A stretch of DNA of 64,000 nt, from contig CALSRG010000001.1 in the NCBI GenBank assembly GCA_943788695.1, positions 1 through 64,000 of the forward strand, in the 5' to 3' direction. The notes beneath the pieces were generated by a model that worked only from the letters and a program-made list of their open reading frames with translations, was not told the DNA's origin and searched no databases. Shown here in pieces: positions 41,701 to 46,966 of this stretch (its first letter is position 1; the number at the start of each line of letters is the position of its first letter). Both the position numbers and the translations under genes were made by a program. Origin of the DNA: an uncultured Flavobacteriaceae bacterium. GTDB lineage: Bacteria > Bacteroidota > Bacteroidia > Flavobacteriales > Flavobacteriaceae.

Positions 41701-42999
41701 TGGAACATAGCCCATATTTCCCGCAACAGTAACAAAAGGATTAGCATCTAATGCACCTGAGGTTGTCGAAGTTAATATACTTCCATCTGGTGCTGTGATT
41801 TGCCAAAATTTTCGATAATAATCTGTACATTCTCCATTAGAAATATTAAATCCTGGTATTGTGGTATCAATTGCAGCTAATGTAGTACCTTGACAAACCG
41901 CATCATTAGGGGGGTCTGGATTAAATTCAAAGGATGCCTCAGGGCCACTCTCAATATAAATAGGCGCGAAACCATTCGTTGATTGGTCGCAGGCGTTTGA
42001 TGCTGTAATTGAGATTTCAAAGGCATTATTGTATACGGTATCGTTAAATTCAACATCGGCTTGTCCACATGAAACAGAATTGTAAGTATGCGTATAAGTT
42101 GATGGAGGAGGATGATTAAAAACCACTGGATCTGAACCATCGCTCACTTCAATAGTATATATGGTTCCTGGACCATTCTGAGCACCGGGAACGATATTGT
42201 AGGTTATGGAGCCCGGAAAGCAAAGAACAGGTATCCCTTCATTTGATATGGTTGCAGTGGGAGCTGCTCCTATATATAGCTCGAAGGTAGATTGATAAAC
42301 ACAGGAACCCTCTTCGATTGTGTAAGTAATTTGTGTAAAACCAGAATTGACAGCATGATTTATAAACTGATCTGGAACATCAAAGTTTTCTCCTACAAAA
42401 GAAAAAATAAGATCGCCATTAACATCGGTAATAGTGTGAATTGAATTTGCCGTAGTGTTCGTTGAAGCAGTTTGAAACGCAAAATTAGTCACATAACCTG
42501 TTGACCCCGATGCATCATTACAATAAGTAAAATAGGTACTTCCATTAAAAGTTGATGAGCCCCAGTTATTTGGCACCACAACGGGATCGATGTTAGGACT
42601 GTTTTCAACCAAAACATTTAAAGTGGCTGTTGTTCCGTCTATATCAAGGGTAACGATATAATTTCCAGCGTTATTAAAAACAACAGAGTGGGGTCCTGAG
42701 GTATCTGAAGACGTCATATCTCCACCAGGAAAACTCCAGCTATAGACAGCATCAACAGGAACTTCTGTGGAAGTATCAGAAAAAGTCACCGTTGACCCTT
42801 CGCAAATGCTAATCACGCCATCATCATCTTGGTCTGCTGGTGATGTTGAAAAGCTAACATCAAGGGCCAAATTCACATTACTCAGACCCCAAGAATTATT
42901 AGAACCCACAGCAATAGTGACCAAAACTAAAAAAGCGCCAAGAAGGGAAATCTTCACCAATTGATTTAAATTGATGAGCTGACTAACTATTGATTTCAT
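32695..42999 (-). CDS. sprB-like: N-terminal part of giant SprB-like adhesin (PKD and Ig-like repeat arrays)
   Basis: 3,434 residues as read, the first part of the adhesin. A signal peptide (MKSIVSQLINLNQLVKISLL, continuing to about residue 35) is followed by a PKD domain (VYSWSFPGGDMTSSDTSG) and several diverged PKD-like domains. From about residue 950 onward come repeats of two kinds: 98-residue units (VLCHNDTQSEIVFSTQNTGG, then SWSIDESIGLSPTSGTGN) and 283-residue units of three Ig-like domains each (DLCVGGDSSELTV, QLCLGSTPTDLIV, TVCLDGSTTDLTV), each with a likely Cys pair. The frame stops after YSWASVDQP because of one extra base near 32724. With that base removed the whole protein is about 5,243 residues. 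The gene has its own likely promoter. Confidence 0.88.
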   Translation of the reverse strand: MKSIVSQLINLNQLVKISLLGAFLVLVTIAVGSNNSWGLSNVNLALDVSFSTSPADQDDDGVISICEGSTVTFSDTSTEVPVDAVYSWSFPGGDMTSSDTSGPHSVVFNNAGNYIVTLDIDGTTATLNVLVENSPNIDPVVVPNNWGSSTFNGSTYFTYCNDASGSTGYVTNFAFQTASTNTTANSIHTITDVNGDLIFSFVGENFDVPDQFINHAVNSGFTQITYTIEEGSCVYQSTFELYIGAAPTATISNEGIPVLCFPGSITYNIVPGAQNGPGTIYTIEVSDGSDPVVFNHPPPSTYTHTYNSVSCGQADVEFNDTVYNNAFEISITASNACDQSTNGFAPIYIESGPEASFEFNPDPPNDAVCQGTTLAAIDTTIPGFNISNGECTDYYRKFWQITAPDGSILTSTTSGALDANPFVTVAGNMGYVPGGISTSAESASSWFTTATSQIDITFLQPGNYDVTLFTGSSGQSNRCGITYFTQTICVIPEVVSNFDLSTYLVCGPVEVSSTNNSSTTDCGISNIYEWSVTATNPDNCPVSNSPDWEFANGTSASSFEPDFQFNTPGIYEVSLTVSLDIATAGTMCEPDTMTKVITIKEKPQTTLPVVELCENESYTFDLEVFDCYAEQAATFLWDFQGASGVTVSDVTALNPTITFTTAGTYPYTLTLTNECGDNILSGSIDIFPEVLITASGPTVTCVNADIILTGSISGGTTQGTWISSVTGGSFNPSANDLNVTYAPPIDYTGTIIFTLTSDDPVGPCPAVSDTVTVNVQPEATADAGVYDPFCVNTVIQLAGTIGGAASSATWTSDVSGTFSDPFDLSATFTPDTDFIGAITFTLTTDDPVGPCVEAIDQATVEVIPLGQVNPTSNVVYCNGNTTLPISFSTTESGTTFHWTNSNDTIGLQATGTGDIPSFTALNDNPPYEPLIATITVTPTFTDAGATSVQPGYQKTFTITVNPSAQVDDPTDLVLCHNDTQSEIVFSTQNTGGTTSYSWSIDESIGLSPTSGTGNIPSFTALNDNPPYEPLIATITVTPTFTNAGVTCTGVPEEFTITVNPSAQVDDPTDLVLCHNDTQSEIVFSTQNTGGTTSYSWSIDESIGLSPTSGTGNIPSFTALNDNPPYEPLIATITVTPTFTNAGVTCTGVPEEFTITVNPSAQVDDPTDLVLCHNDTQSEIVFSTQNTGGTTSYSWSIDESIGLSPTSGTGNIPSFTALNDNPPYEPLIATITVTPTFTNAGVTCTGVPEEFTITVNPSAQVDDPTDLVLCHNDTQSEIVFSTQNTGGTTSYSWSIDESIGLSPTSGTGNIPSFTALNDNPPYEPLIATITVTPTFTNAGVTCTGVPEEFTITVNPIPTLTAIAAETICGGTAFTTVNFVSNVTGADFNWVLMNPPVTSPEVDDITDYPIDGSGTSLVGQIVNNGGDDPYTLEYQVTPVYEGCTGTPQNFLLTVNPAPTVSFSIPDQEVCTGEDSSEVTLTSPTAGATITWNVTSLPVAISGVTQTSGTTTIPVFTLDLDPSVDTAQVIEITAQATTSDAESCLGSLQVYNITVNPRGQIDPIADVVYCSGDVTDEVVFTNAQSTGETIYDWSIDQSIGLSPTTGQGNLPSFTAAAGTEPIVATVSVVSSFSNSTGSSVNCAGATETFTITVNPSAQVDDPTDLVLCHNDTQSEIVFSTQNTGGTTSYSWSIDESIGLSPTSGTGNIPSFTALNDNPPYEPLIATITVTPTFTNAGVTCTGVPEEFTITVNPSAQVDDPTDLVLCHNDTQSEIVFSTQNTGGTTSYSWSIDESIGLSPTSGTGNIPSFTALNDNPPYEPLIATITVTPTFTNAGVTCTGVPEEFTITVNPSAQVDDPTDLVLCHNDTQSEIVFSTQNTGGTTSYSWSIDESIGLSPTSGTGNIPSFTALNDNPPYEPLIATITVTPTFTNAGVTCTGVPEEFTITVNPSAQVDDPTDLVLCHNDTQSEIVFSTQNTGGTTSYSWSIDESIGLSPTSGTGNIPSFTALNDNPPYEPLIATITVTPTFTNAGVTCTGVPEEFTITVNPIPTLTAIAAETICGGTAFTTVNFVSNVTGADFNWVLMNPPVTSPEVDDITDYPIDGSGTSLVGQIVNNGGDDPYTLEYQVTPVYEGCTGTPQNFLLTVNPAPTVSFSIPDQEICDGGTTLAVPFNSSTTNITYQWEIVTPDIETSGIDGFTATTGTQDTLPAFTLTNSNPFTVDIEIDVIAIVADGSACPGPSSTYIISVQPDVEITTDPIVSQDLCVGGDSSELTVTHTTGVGTPSYQWFESTDNGVTYIAVGPDSISYTPPTYTTVGTYFYYVSVDYDGSGCDAVSSALAQVNVLADPLLTLNISTQQLCLGSTPTDLIVTATGGADPSSYTYEWYDASDTSTPVGTGSTYTPPTVPVGTTDYYVVVTTTASGCSTTSGNTTVDVIPAPEFTQQPQPTQTVCLDGSTTDLTVSVQNFVGTATYQWFENSVPSNTGGTLLTETSSTFTPPSTPTGTKYYYCEVSFSEGGCTLITSNLAQVDVVPDVEITTDPIVSQDLCVGGDSSELTVTHTTGVGTPSYQWFESTDNGVTYIAVGPDSISYTPPTYTTVGTYFYYVSVDYDGSGCDAVSSALAQVNVLSDPLLTLNISTQQLCLGSTPTDLIVTATGGADPSSYTYEWYDASDTSTPVGTGSTYTPPTVPVGTTDYYVVVTTTASGCSTTSGNTTVDVIPAPEFTQQPQPTQTVCLDGSTTDLTVSVQNFVGTATYQWFENSVPSNTGGTLLTETSSTFTPPSTPTGTKYYYCEVSFSEGGCTLITSNLAQVDVVPDVEITTDPIVSQDLCVGGDSSELTVTHTTGVGTPSYQWFESTDNGVTYIAVGPDSISYTPPTYTTVGTYFYYVSVDYDGSGCDAVSSALAQVNVLSDPLLTLNISTQQLCLGSTPTDLIVTATGGADPSSYTYEWYDASDTSTPVGTGSTYTPPTVPVGTTDYYVVVTTTASGCSTTSGNTTVDVIPAPEFTQQPQPTQTVCLDGSTTDLTVSVQNFVGTATYQWFENSVPSNTGGTLLTETSSTFTPPSTPTGTKYYYCEVSFSEGGCTLITSNLAQVDVVPDVEITTDPIVSQDLCVGGDSSELTVTHTTGVGTPSYQWFESTDNGVTYIAVGPDSISYTPPTYTTVGTYFYYVSVDYDGSGCDAVSSALAQVNVLADPLLTLNISTQQLCLGSTPTDLIVTATGGADPSSYTYEWYDASDTSTPVGTGSTYTPPTVPVGTTDYYVVVTTTASGCSTTSGNTTVDVIPAPEFTQQPQPTQTVCLDGSTTDLTVSVQNFVGTATYQWFENSVPSNTGGTLLTETSSTFTPPSTPTGTKYYYCEVSFSEGGCTLITSNLAQVDVGQVPNIQDEQFIICSEDEEPINFDPSSIAGNTVPIGTTYSWASVDQPNLDYHWSNCRE
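32881..36262. repeat. Four tandem 849-bp repeats in the adhesin gene
   Basis: Repeat starts (the motif CTGAGCCAGG) fall at 32881, 33730, 34579 and 35428, exactly 849 bp apart, which is 283 codons. The copies are almost identical. Differences found by eye are GCTAAT versus GATAAT (Ala or Ser; copies 1 and 4 against 2 and 3) and GCTGCTGAG versus GCTGTTGAG (silent). The fourth copy ends at about 36262, 14 bases short of a full unit. Each unit encodes three Ig-like domains. Confidence 0.93.
36871..38046. repeat. Four tandem 294-bp repeats, first group
   Basis: Unit starts (ATTTACCGTT) at 36871, 37165, 37459 and 37753, each 294 bp (98 codons). The unit sequence is essentially identical. The only variants seen are GGTGGATTA/GGTGGGTTA and ATCATCA/ATCATCG, both silent on the coding strand (Asn and Val codons). 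A diverged unit follows from 38047. The unit encodes one PKD-like domain. Confidence 0.93.
38941..40116. repeat. Four tandem 294-bp repeats, second group
   Basis: Unit starts at 38941, 39235, 39529 and 39823, again 294 bp apart and carrying the same two silent variants. The unit that follows from 40117 shares its first 22 bases and its later part but differs in the middle. The group is offset from the first by exactly 2,070 bp. Confidence 0.93.
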
Positions 43000-43024
43000 A
43001 TTAACATTTTTCGAAACTTATTAA

Positions 43025-43051
43025 CAAATTTAATCAAAATAAAGAATACAA
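43025..43051 (-). promoter_or_regulatory. Possible promoter of the adhesin-sprF operon
   Basis: On the minus strand TTG (43051-43049) and TAAATTTG (43032-43025) are separated by 16 bases. The flavobacterial consensus is TTG-N17-23-TAnnTTTG, so the spacing is one base short. Transcription would start near 43018, 19 bases before the ATG at 42999. Only a motif match, so low confidence. Confidence 0.35.
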
Positions 43052-43144
43052 TGTTTTTTATTAACGTTTTTAATTCTTTTGAAACTAAATGATAAAAAAT
43101 TGAAAAAAGTAGAAAAAACAGCTTCTTCAGCTAGGGGTCAGCTA

Positions 43145-44158
43145 CTAATAAGATGAGCTACGGACCAGTAGTTTGGGAGGAATAACATTAATTTTTTGAT
43201 GAGCATTGTAGGACTTTACGATTTTAAAGACTTCAGCAGCAGCTGCCATTCCGATCTCATTTTCTCGCAGATCTATAACACTCAAAGGAATCGAAAATTC
43301 TTTAGACAATTCTCCATTCGAAACACCAATAACTTTGAATCCTTTAGGCACAGGTTTTCCTAGGTTTAGAGCACATTTGAGCGATTTGATACCTAATCTT
43401 TCGTCTACCGCAAACACAGCATCAACACTTGGATGATCAAGTAAAAATTGAGTGATAAGATCCTCACAATGGTCCAAATCAAAAATTTCATACTGTTTCA
43501 AAGGATTGTTTTTCTTTAGAGTTTTCCATTCATGAATAAACCCCTCCTCTCGACGTTTTATAACCTCCAAATCGGAATTGACGATAATGACAGCTGGACA
43601 TTGGCAATTTTCTTCAAATAAATGCCTCGCCGCAATTAAACCCGACTCAAAATCATCACTCACAATTTGGGAACAATTGATTTGATCGCTTACTCGGTCA
43701 AAAAGCACTAGCGGAAACTCATTATTGATCAATTGATTGAAGTGATCAAACTGTTGTTTTTTCTGAGTTTCAATGGACATCGCAACAATTAATCCATCTA
43801 CACTGCCATTGGTCAACAAATCAAAATAGCCTTTTTCAGCTATCATAGACTCATTTGTAACACATGTAATGATGGAATACCCTTGATCTTCTGACGCCTG
43901 TTGAATACCATTTAAGGCCTTTACAAAATAGTAATTGAGTAAATCAGGGATGATTACACCAATAGTTTTGGTTCGGCTTTGTTTCAAACTCTGTGCCACG
44001 GAGTTTGGGCGGTAATTGAGTTTTTTACTTAATGTTAAAACCCTTTTTTTTGTTTCTTGACTTATCTCTCGACTATCATTGAGTGCTTTAGAAACGGTTG
44101 AAACCGAAAGTCCTAATTCCTTAGCCAAATCCGATAATTTTATTGTCTGTGAAGCCAT
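43145..44158 (-). CDS. LacI-family transcriptional regulator
   Basis: 337 residues. The helix-turn-helix is at residues 6-26 (LSDLAKELGLSVSTVSKALN), with the hinge RPNSVAQSLKQSRTKTIGVI, then a periplasmic-binding-protein-like sensor domain (IIPDLLNYYFVKALNGIQ; SVDGLIVAMS; FPLVLFDRV; AVFAVDERLGI). The sequence ends PPKLLVRSSSY, the usual LacI tail. Such regulators in Bacteroidetes usually control sugar-utilisation genes. It starts 8 bp after the M28/PDZ gene and could be translated with it. The effector is unknown, and no operator could be identified with confidence. Confidence 0.9.
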   Translation of the reverse strand: MASQTIKLSDLAKELGLSVSTVSKALNDSREISQETKKRVLTLSKKLNYRPNSVAQSLKQSRTKTIGVIIPDLLNYYFVKALNGIQQASEDQGYSIITCVTNESMIAEKGYFDLLTNGSVDGLIVAMSIETQKKQQFDHFNQLINNEFPLVLFDRVSDQINCSQIVSDDFESGLIAARHLFEENCQCPAVIIVNSDLEVIKRREEGFIHEWKTLKKNNPLKQYEIFDLDHCEDLITQFLLDHPSVDAVFAVDERLGIKSLKCALNLGKPVPKGFKVIGVSNGELSKEFSIPLSVIDLRENEIGMAAAAEVFKIVKSYNAHQKINVIPPKLLVRSSSY

Positions 44159-44166
44159 AGTTTTTT

Positions 44167-45402
44167 TTAATGAAAAATCACTTCAGCTTCAACAACAACA
44201 CCATCACGTAATACTCTTACCTTAGTTTCATTTCCACTCTCAAACTTGGACAGTGCCAACATATAGCTCATCATATCCTCTACGCCATATTCGCCCAATT
44301 GTATAACAATATCGCCCCTTTGCAATCCTGCTTTTTGAGCCGGTTTGTCTTCACTAACACCGTCAATACGCATGCCCTCGCCGTCGAAAAGATAATCTGG
44401 AATGACACCAAGTGTCACTTTAAAACGCGGCGCCTCCGTTTCGTCACTTGCCGTTTTTCGAAACGCCAATTCTCCATTGTTATCTAGGTCTGAAATCAGG
44501 GTAAAAATATAATCTGAAATGAGCATCATACCCTCGTAATTCAATTTATCCGAGTCGTCAGTGGGTTTATGATAATCACTGTGCTGACCAGTAAAAAAGT
44601 GCAACACTGGGATGTCATTTAGGTAAAAAGAAGTATGATCAGAAGGCCCTACGCCAGATTCGTTTTCAACAATTTTAAAACGGTCATTGTTCGATATGAC
44701 AGTCTGCTTAAAAATAGGCGAAGTCCCAGTTCCATAGACTGCCAATGTGCTGTCTGCCGACAATCGACCTACCATGTCCATATTCAACATATAATTAATC
44801 GAAGTGACAGGTAAGGTGGCATTTTTCACGAAATAATTGGAGCCCAGCAAGCCTAATTCCTCACCAGAAAAAGCCAAGAATAAGTAATTATTGTTTTGGT
44901 TTGAATTCTTGAGTTTAGCGGCCAAGTTTAACATCACGGCCACACCGCTAGCGTTGTCATCAGCGCCATTGTGAATTTGCTGCTCATCTCCCCGGTACAA
45001 AGAACTGCCTTGATCCCCATACCCTAGGTGGTCATAATGTGCGCCAATAACAATAGTTTGGTCAGATTTATTATCAATAAATGCCAATACATTTCGGCCA
45101 GTAAGGGTATTATCTCCCTCCGATTCTGTAAAAGTGATTTCGGAATGTGGATCTTTTTTTGGGGTGAATTTAAAATCTTGAAAATACCCATCAGTCCCTT
45201 TTCCTTCGAGACCAAGGTCATCGAAACGTTGGGCAATATAATCTGCAGCTAATTTTTCTCCTTCGGAACCAGTTTCACGTCCTTCAAGACGGTCATCTGC
45301 TAAAAATTCGACATCTGCTTTCAGATTATTATCCAGTATAGGCTCATTGGAACATCCTAGAAGCGTTATTAAAAATACCGATAACGACACTTGCTTGATC
45401 AT
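44167..45402 (-). CDS. Lipoprotein M28-family peptidase with C-terminal PDZ domain
   Basis: 411 residues from the ATG at 45402 (MIKQVSLSVFLITLLGCSN, signal with lipobox LLGC). An earlier ATG at 45432 would add ten residues before the signal. The peptidase core is complete: IGAHYDHLGYG (zinc His), HNGADDNASGVAVML (zinc Asp), AFSGEELGLLG (catalytic Glu pair), LNMDMVGRL (zinc Asp) and FTGQHSDYHKPTDD (zinc His). The C-terminal 85 residues form a PDZ domain (PAQKAGLQRGDIVIQLGEYG). It is probably a surface- or periplasm-facing aminopeptidase that samples peptides. Divergent from the TolB-like gene, with 41 bp between start codons. Confidence 0.9.
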   Translation of the reverse strand: MIKQVSLSVFLITLLGCSNEPILDNNLKADVEFLADDRLEGRETGSEGEKLAADYIAQRFDDLGLEGKGTDGYFQDFKFTPKKDPHSEITFTESEGDNTLTGRNVLAFIDNKSDQTIVIGAHYDHLGYGDQGSSLYRGDEQQIHNGADDNASGVAVMLNLAAKLKNSNQNNNYLFLAFSGEELGLLGSNYFVKNATLPVTSINYMLNMDMVGRLSADSTLAVYGTGTSPIFKQTVISNNDRFKIVENESGVGPSDHTSFYLNDIPVLHFFTGQHSDYHKPTDDSDKLNYEGMMLISDYIFTLISDLDNNGELAFRKTASDETEAPRFKVTLGVIPDYLFDGEGMRIDGVSEDKPAQKAGLQRGDIVIQLGEYGVEDMMSYMLALSKFESGNETKVRVLRDGVVVEAEVIFH

Positions 45403-45418
45403 TTTAATTTTATTTTTG
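45391..45418 (+). promoter_or_regulatory. Flavobacterial-type promoter for the TolB-like gene
   Basis: TTG at 45391-45393 and TATTTTTG at 45411-45418 are 17 bases apart, a full match to TTG-N17-23-TAnnTTTG. Transcription would start near 45425, 19 bp before the ATG at 45444. The site overlaps the 5' end of the divergent M28 gene. Confidence 0.5.
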
Positions 45419-45443
45419 TTCAAAATTATCAATAAAAACGATC

Positions 45444-46538
45444 ATGAAGTTTATATATGTCTTTTTATTTATTGCTTTTGGTTTATCGTGTAAAAATGCG
45501 CCGAATAATTCAAGCGATGATAACACCTTAACATCCTCTAGTGACACCCTTATCTACCCTGAAGAAGTGCATTTTAAATCGATTCGTCAAATTACATTTG
45601 GCGGCGATAATGCTGAGGCCTATTGGAGCTTTGACGACAAGCAACTCATTTTTCAATCGAACAATACGGCATGGGACATGATCTGTGATCAAATGTTTTT
45701 GATGAATGTTGATGAGTCTTTCGAAAACACTAGACCTCCGATGGTGAGTACTGGCCTTGGCCGCACCACTTGCGCTTATTTTCTTCCAGATAATGAACAT
45801 TTTGTTTATGGATCAACACACCTTGGCGGAGATGAATGTCCAGAAGCACCGCTGCGTCGTGAGGGCAAATACGTTTGGCCTATCTATGAGAGCTATGATA
45901 TTTTTGTAGCTGATTTACAAGGTAATATTACGGGACAATTGACCACTGAGCCTGGATATGATGCAGAAGCGACTGTTTCTCCAATGGGTGACAAAATAGT
46001 CTTCACCTCCATGCGAACTGGTGATCTCGAATTGTTTACAATGAATTTGGACGGTTCTGATGTAAGGCAAATTACAAGCGAGCTGGGTTATGATGGTGGT
46101 GCCTTTTTCTCTCCCGATGGAACACAGTTGATTTTTAGGTCATCACGTCCTAAGACAGATGCCGAGATTAAAGAATATAAAGATTTACTCAAAGAAGGTT
46201 TGGTACAGCCGACCAATATGGAACTTTACATTTGTAATGCCGACGGTAGTGATTTGCGTCAATTAACTAACTTAGGTAACGCCAACTGGAGTCCATTTTT
46301 TCATCCAAGTGGAAAAAAAATATTGTTTTCTTCCAATTTCGAAGCAGAGCGCGGCTTTCCCTTCAACCTGTACATGATTGATCTTGACGGTAAAAACTTA
46401 GAACGTGTGACCCATGGTTTAACGTTTGATGCCTTTCCTGTATTCTCAAACGATGGTAAAAAATTAGTTTTTTCATCTAACCGGAACAACGGCGGTGGAC
46501 GTGATACCAATTTATTTATTGCTGAGTGGCAAAATTAA
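45444..46538 (+). CDS. TolB/PD40 beta-propeller lipoprotein
   Basis: 364 residues with a lipoprotein signal (FLFIAFGLSCKN). It has five or six WD40-like PD40 units: PDNEHFVYGSTH, SPMGDKIVFTSMRTGD, SPDGTQLIFRSSRP, HPSGKKILFSSNF and SNDGKKLVFSSNRN, each a blade of a six-bladed propeller. Such TolB-like lipoproteins are abundant in flavobacteria, where the partner is often unknown. The gene is divergent from the M28/PDZ gene, a frequent pairing with peptidase genes. It may bind a peptide or glycan. Function unproven. Confidence 0.86.
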   Translation: MKFIYVFLFIAFGLSCKNAPNNSSDDNTLTSSSDTLIYPEEVHFKSIRQITFGGDNAEAYWSFDDKQLIFQSNNTAWDMICDQMFLMNVDESFENTRPPMVSTGLGRTTCAYFLPDNEHFVYGSTHLGGDECPEAPLRREGKYVWPIYESYDIFVADLQGNITGQLTTEPGYDAEATVSPMGDKIVFTSMRTGDLELFTMNLDGSDVRQITSELGYDGGAFFSPDGTQLIFRSSRPKTDAEIKEYKDLLKEGLVQPTNMELYICNADGSDLRQLTNLGNANWSPFFHPSGKKILFSSNFEAERGFPFNLYMIDLDGKNLERVTHGLTFDAFPVFSNDGKKLVFSSNRNNGGGRDTNLFIAEWQN

Positions 46539-46552
46539 AAACCGTTAGATGA

Positions 46553-46951
46553 TTATTCCGTACACGTTTCAATATCGTAGGTTTCTCTGAAGTAAGTTCC
46601 AAAAAAATCGTCGTTTACGTCATACCAATCGATGACCTGACCCTCACATTTAAAGCTGGGAACCAAGCGTGATTCATTACCAAAATTAAGGTCAATAACG
46701 ACTTGATCATTGTCCCAATACCAGTTAAGCGGGTTAGGAATTGCTGTTTCTAGTCCTCCAAAGTTTCCGTCTTCGCTGTAAATAGTGTAGCGTAAGTTTT
46801 CCGTAAACTGATACATCACTGTTGTTTCAAATCCTACCAAATGCCATCTGCCAATCATGGTCTCCTCTGCTATCGCAATAGGCGTGACCTCATCCTCGTT
46901 ACAGCTTGAAACTAGGAGGATACAGGCCAAAGTTAATGTCAAAATTTTCAT
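46553..46951 (-). CDS. Lipocalin-like lipoprotein
   Basis: 132 residues. The signal ends in the lipobox LLVSSC. The rest is a small antiparallel beta barrel with the lipocalin-family opener IGRWHLVGFETT (G-x-W), and three later Cys-containing strands (FKCEGQVIDWYD; TYDIETC). The protein is too short for a full lipocalin ligand pocket, as in the lipocalin-like domain (PF13648-type) of Bacteroidetes. The gene stops 14 bp before the TolB-like gene's end on the opposite strand. Confidence 0.72.
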   Translation of the reverse strand: MKILTLTLACILLVSSCNEDEVTPIAIAEETMIGRWHLVGFETTVMYQFTENLRYTIYSEDGNFGGLETAIPNPLNWYWDNDQVVIDLNFGNESRLVPSFKCEGQVIDWYDVNDDFFGTYFRETYDIETCTE

Positions 46952-46966
46952 AAATATGTTATAAAA

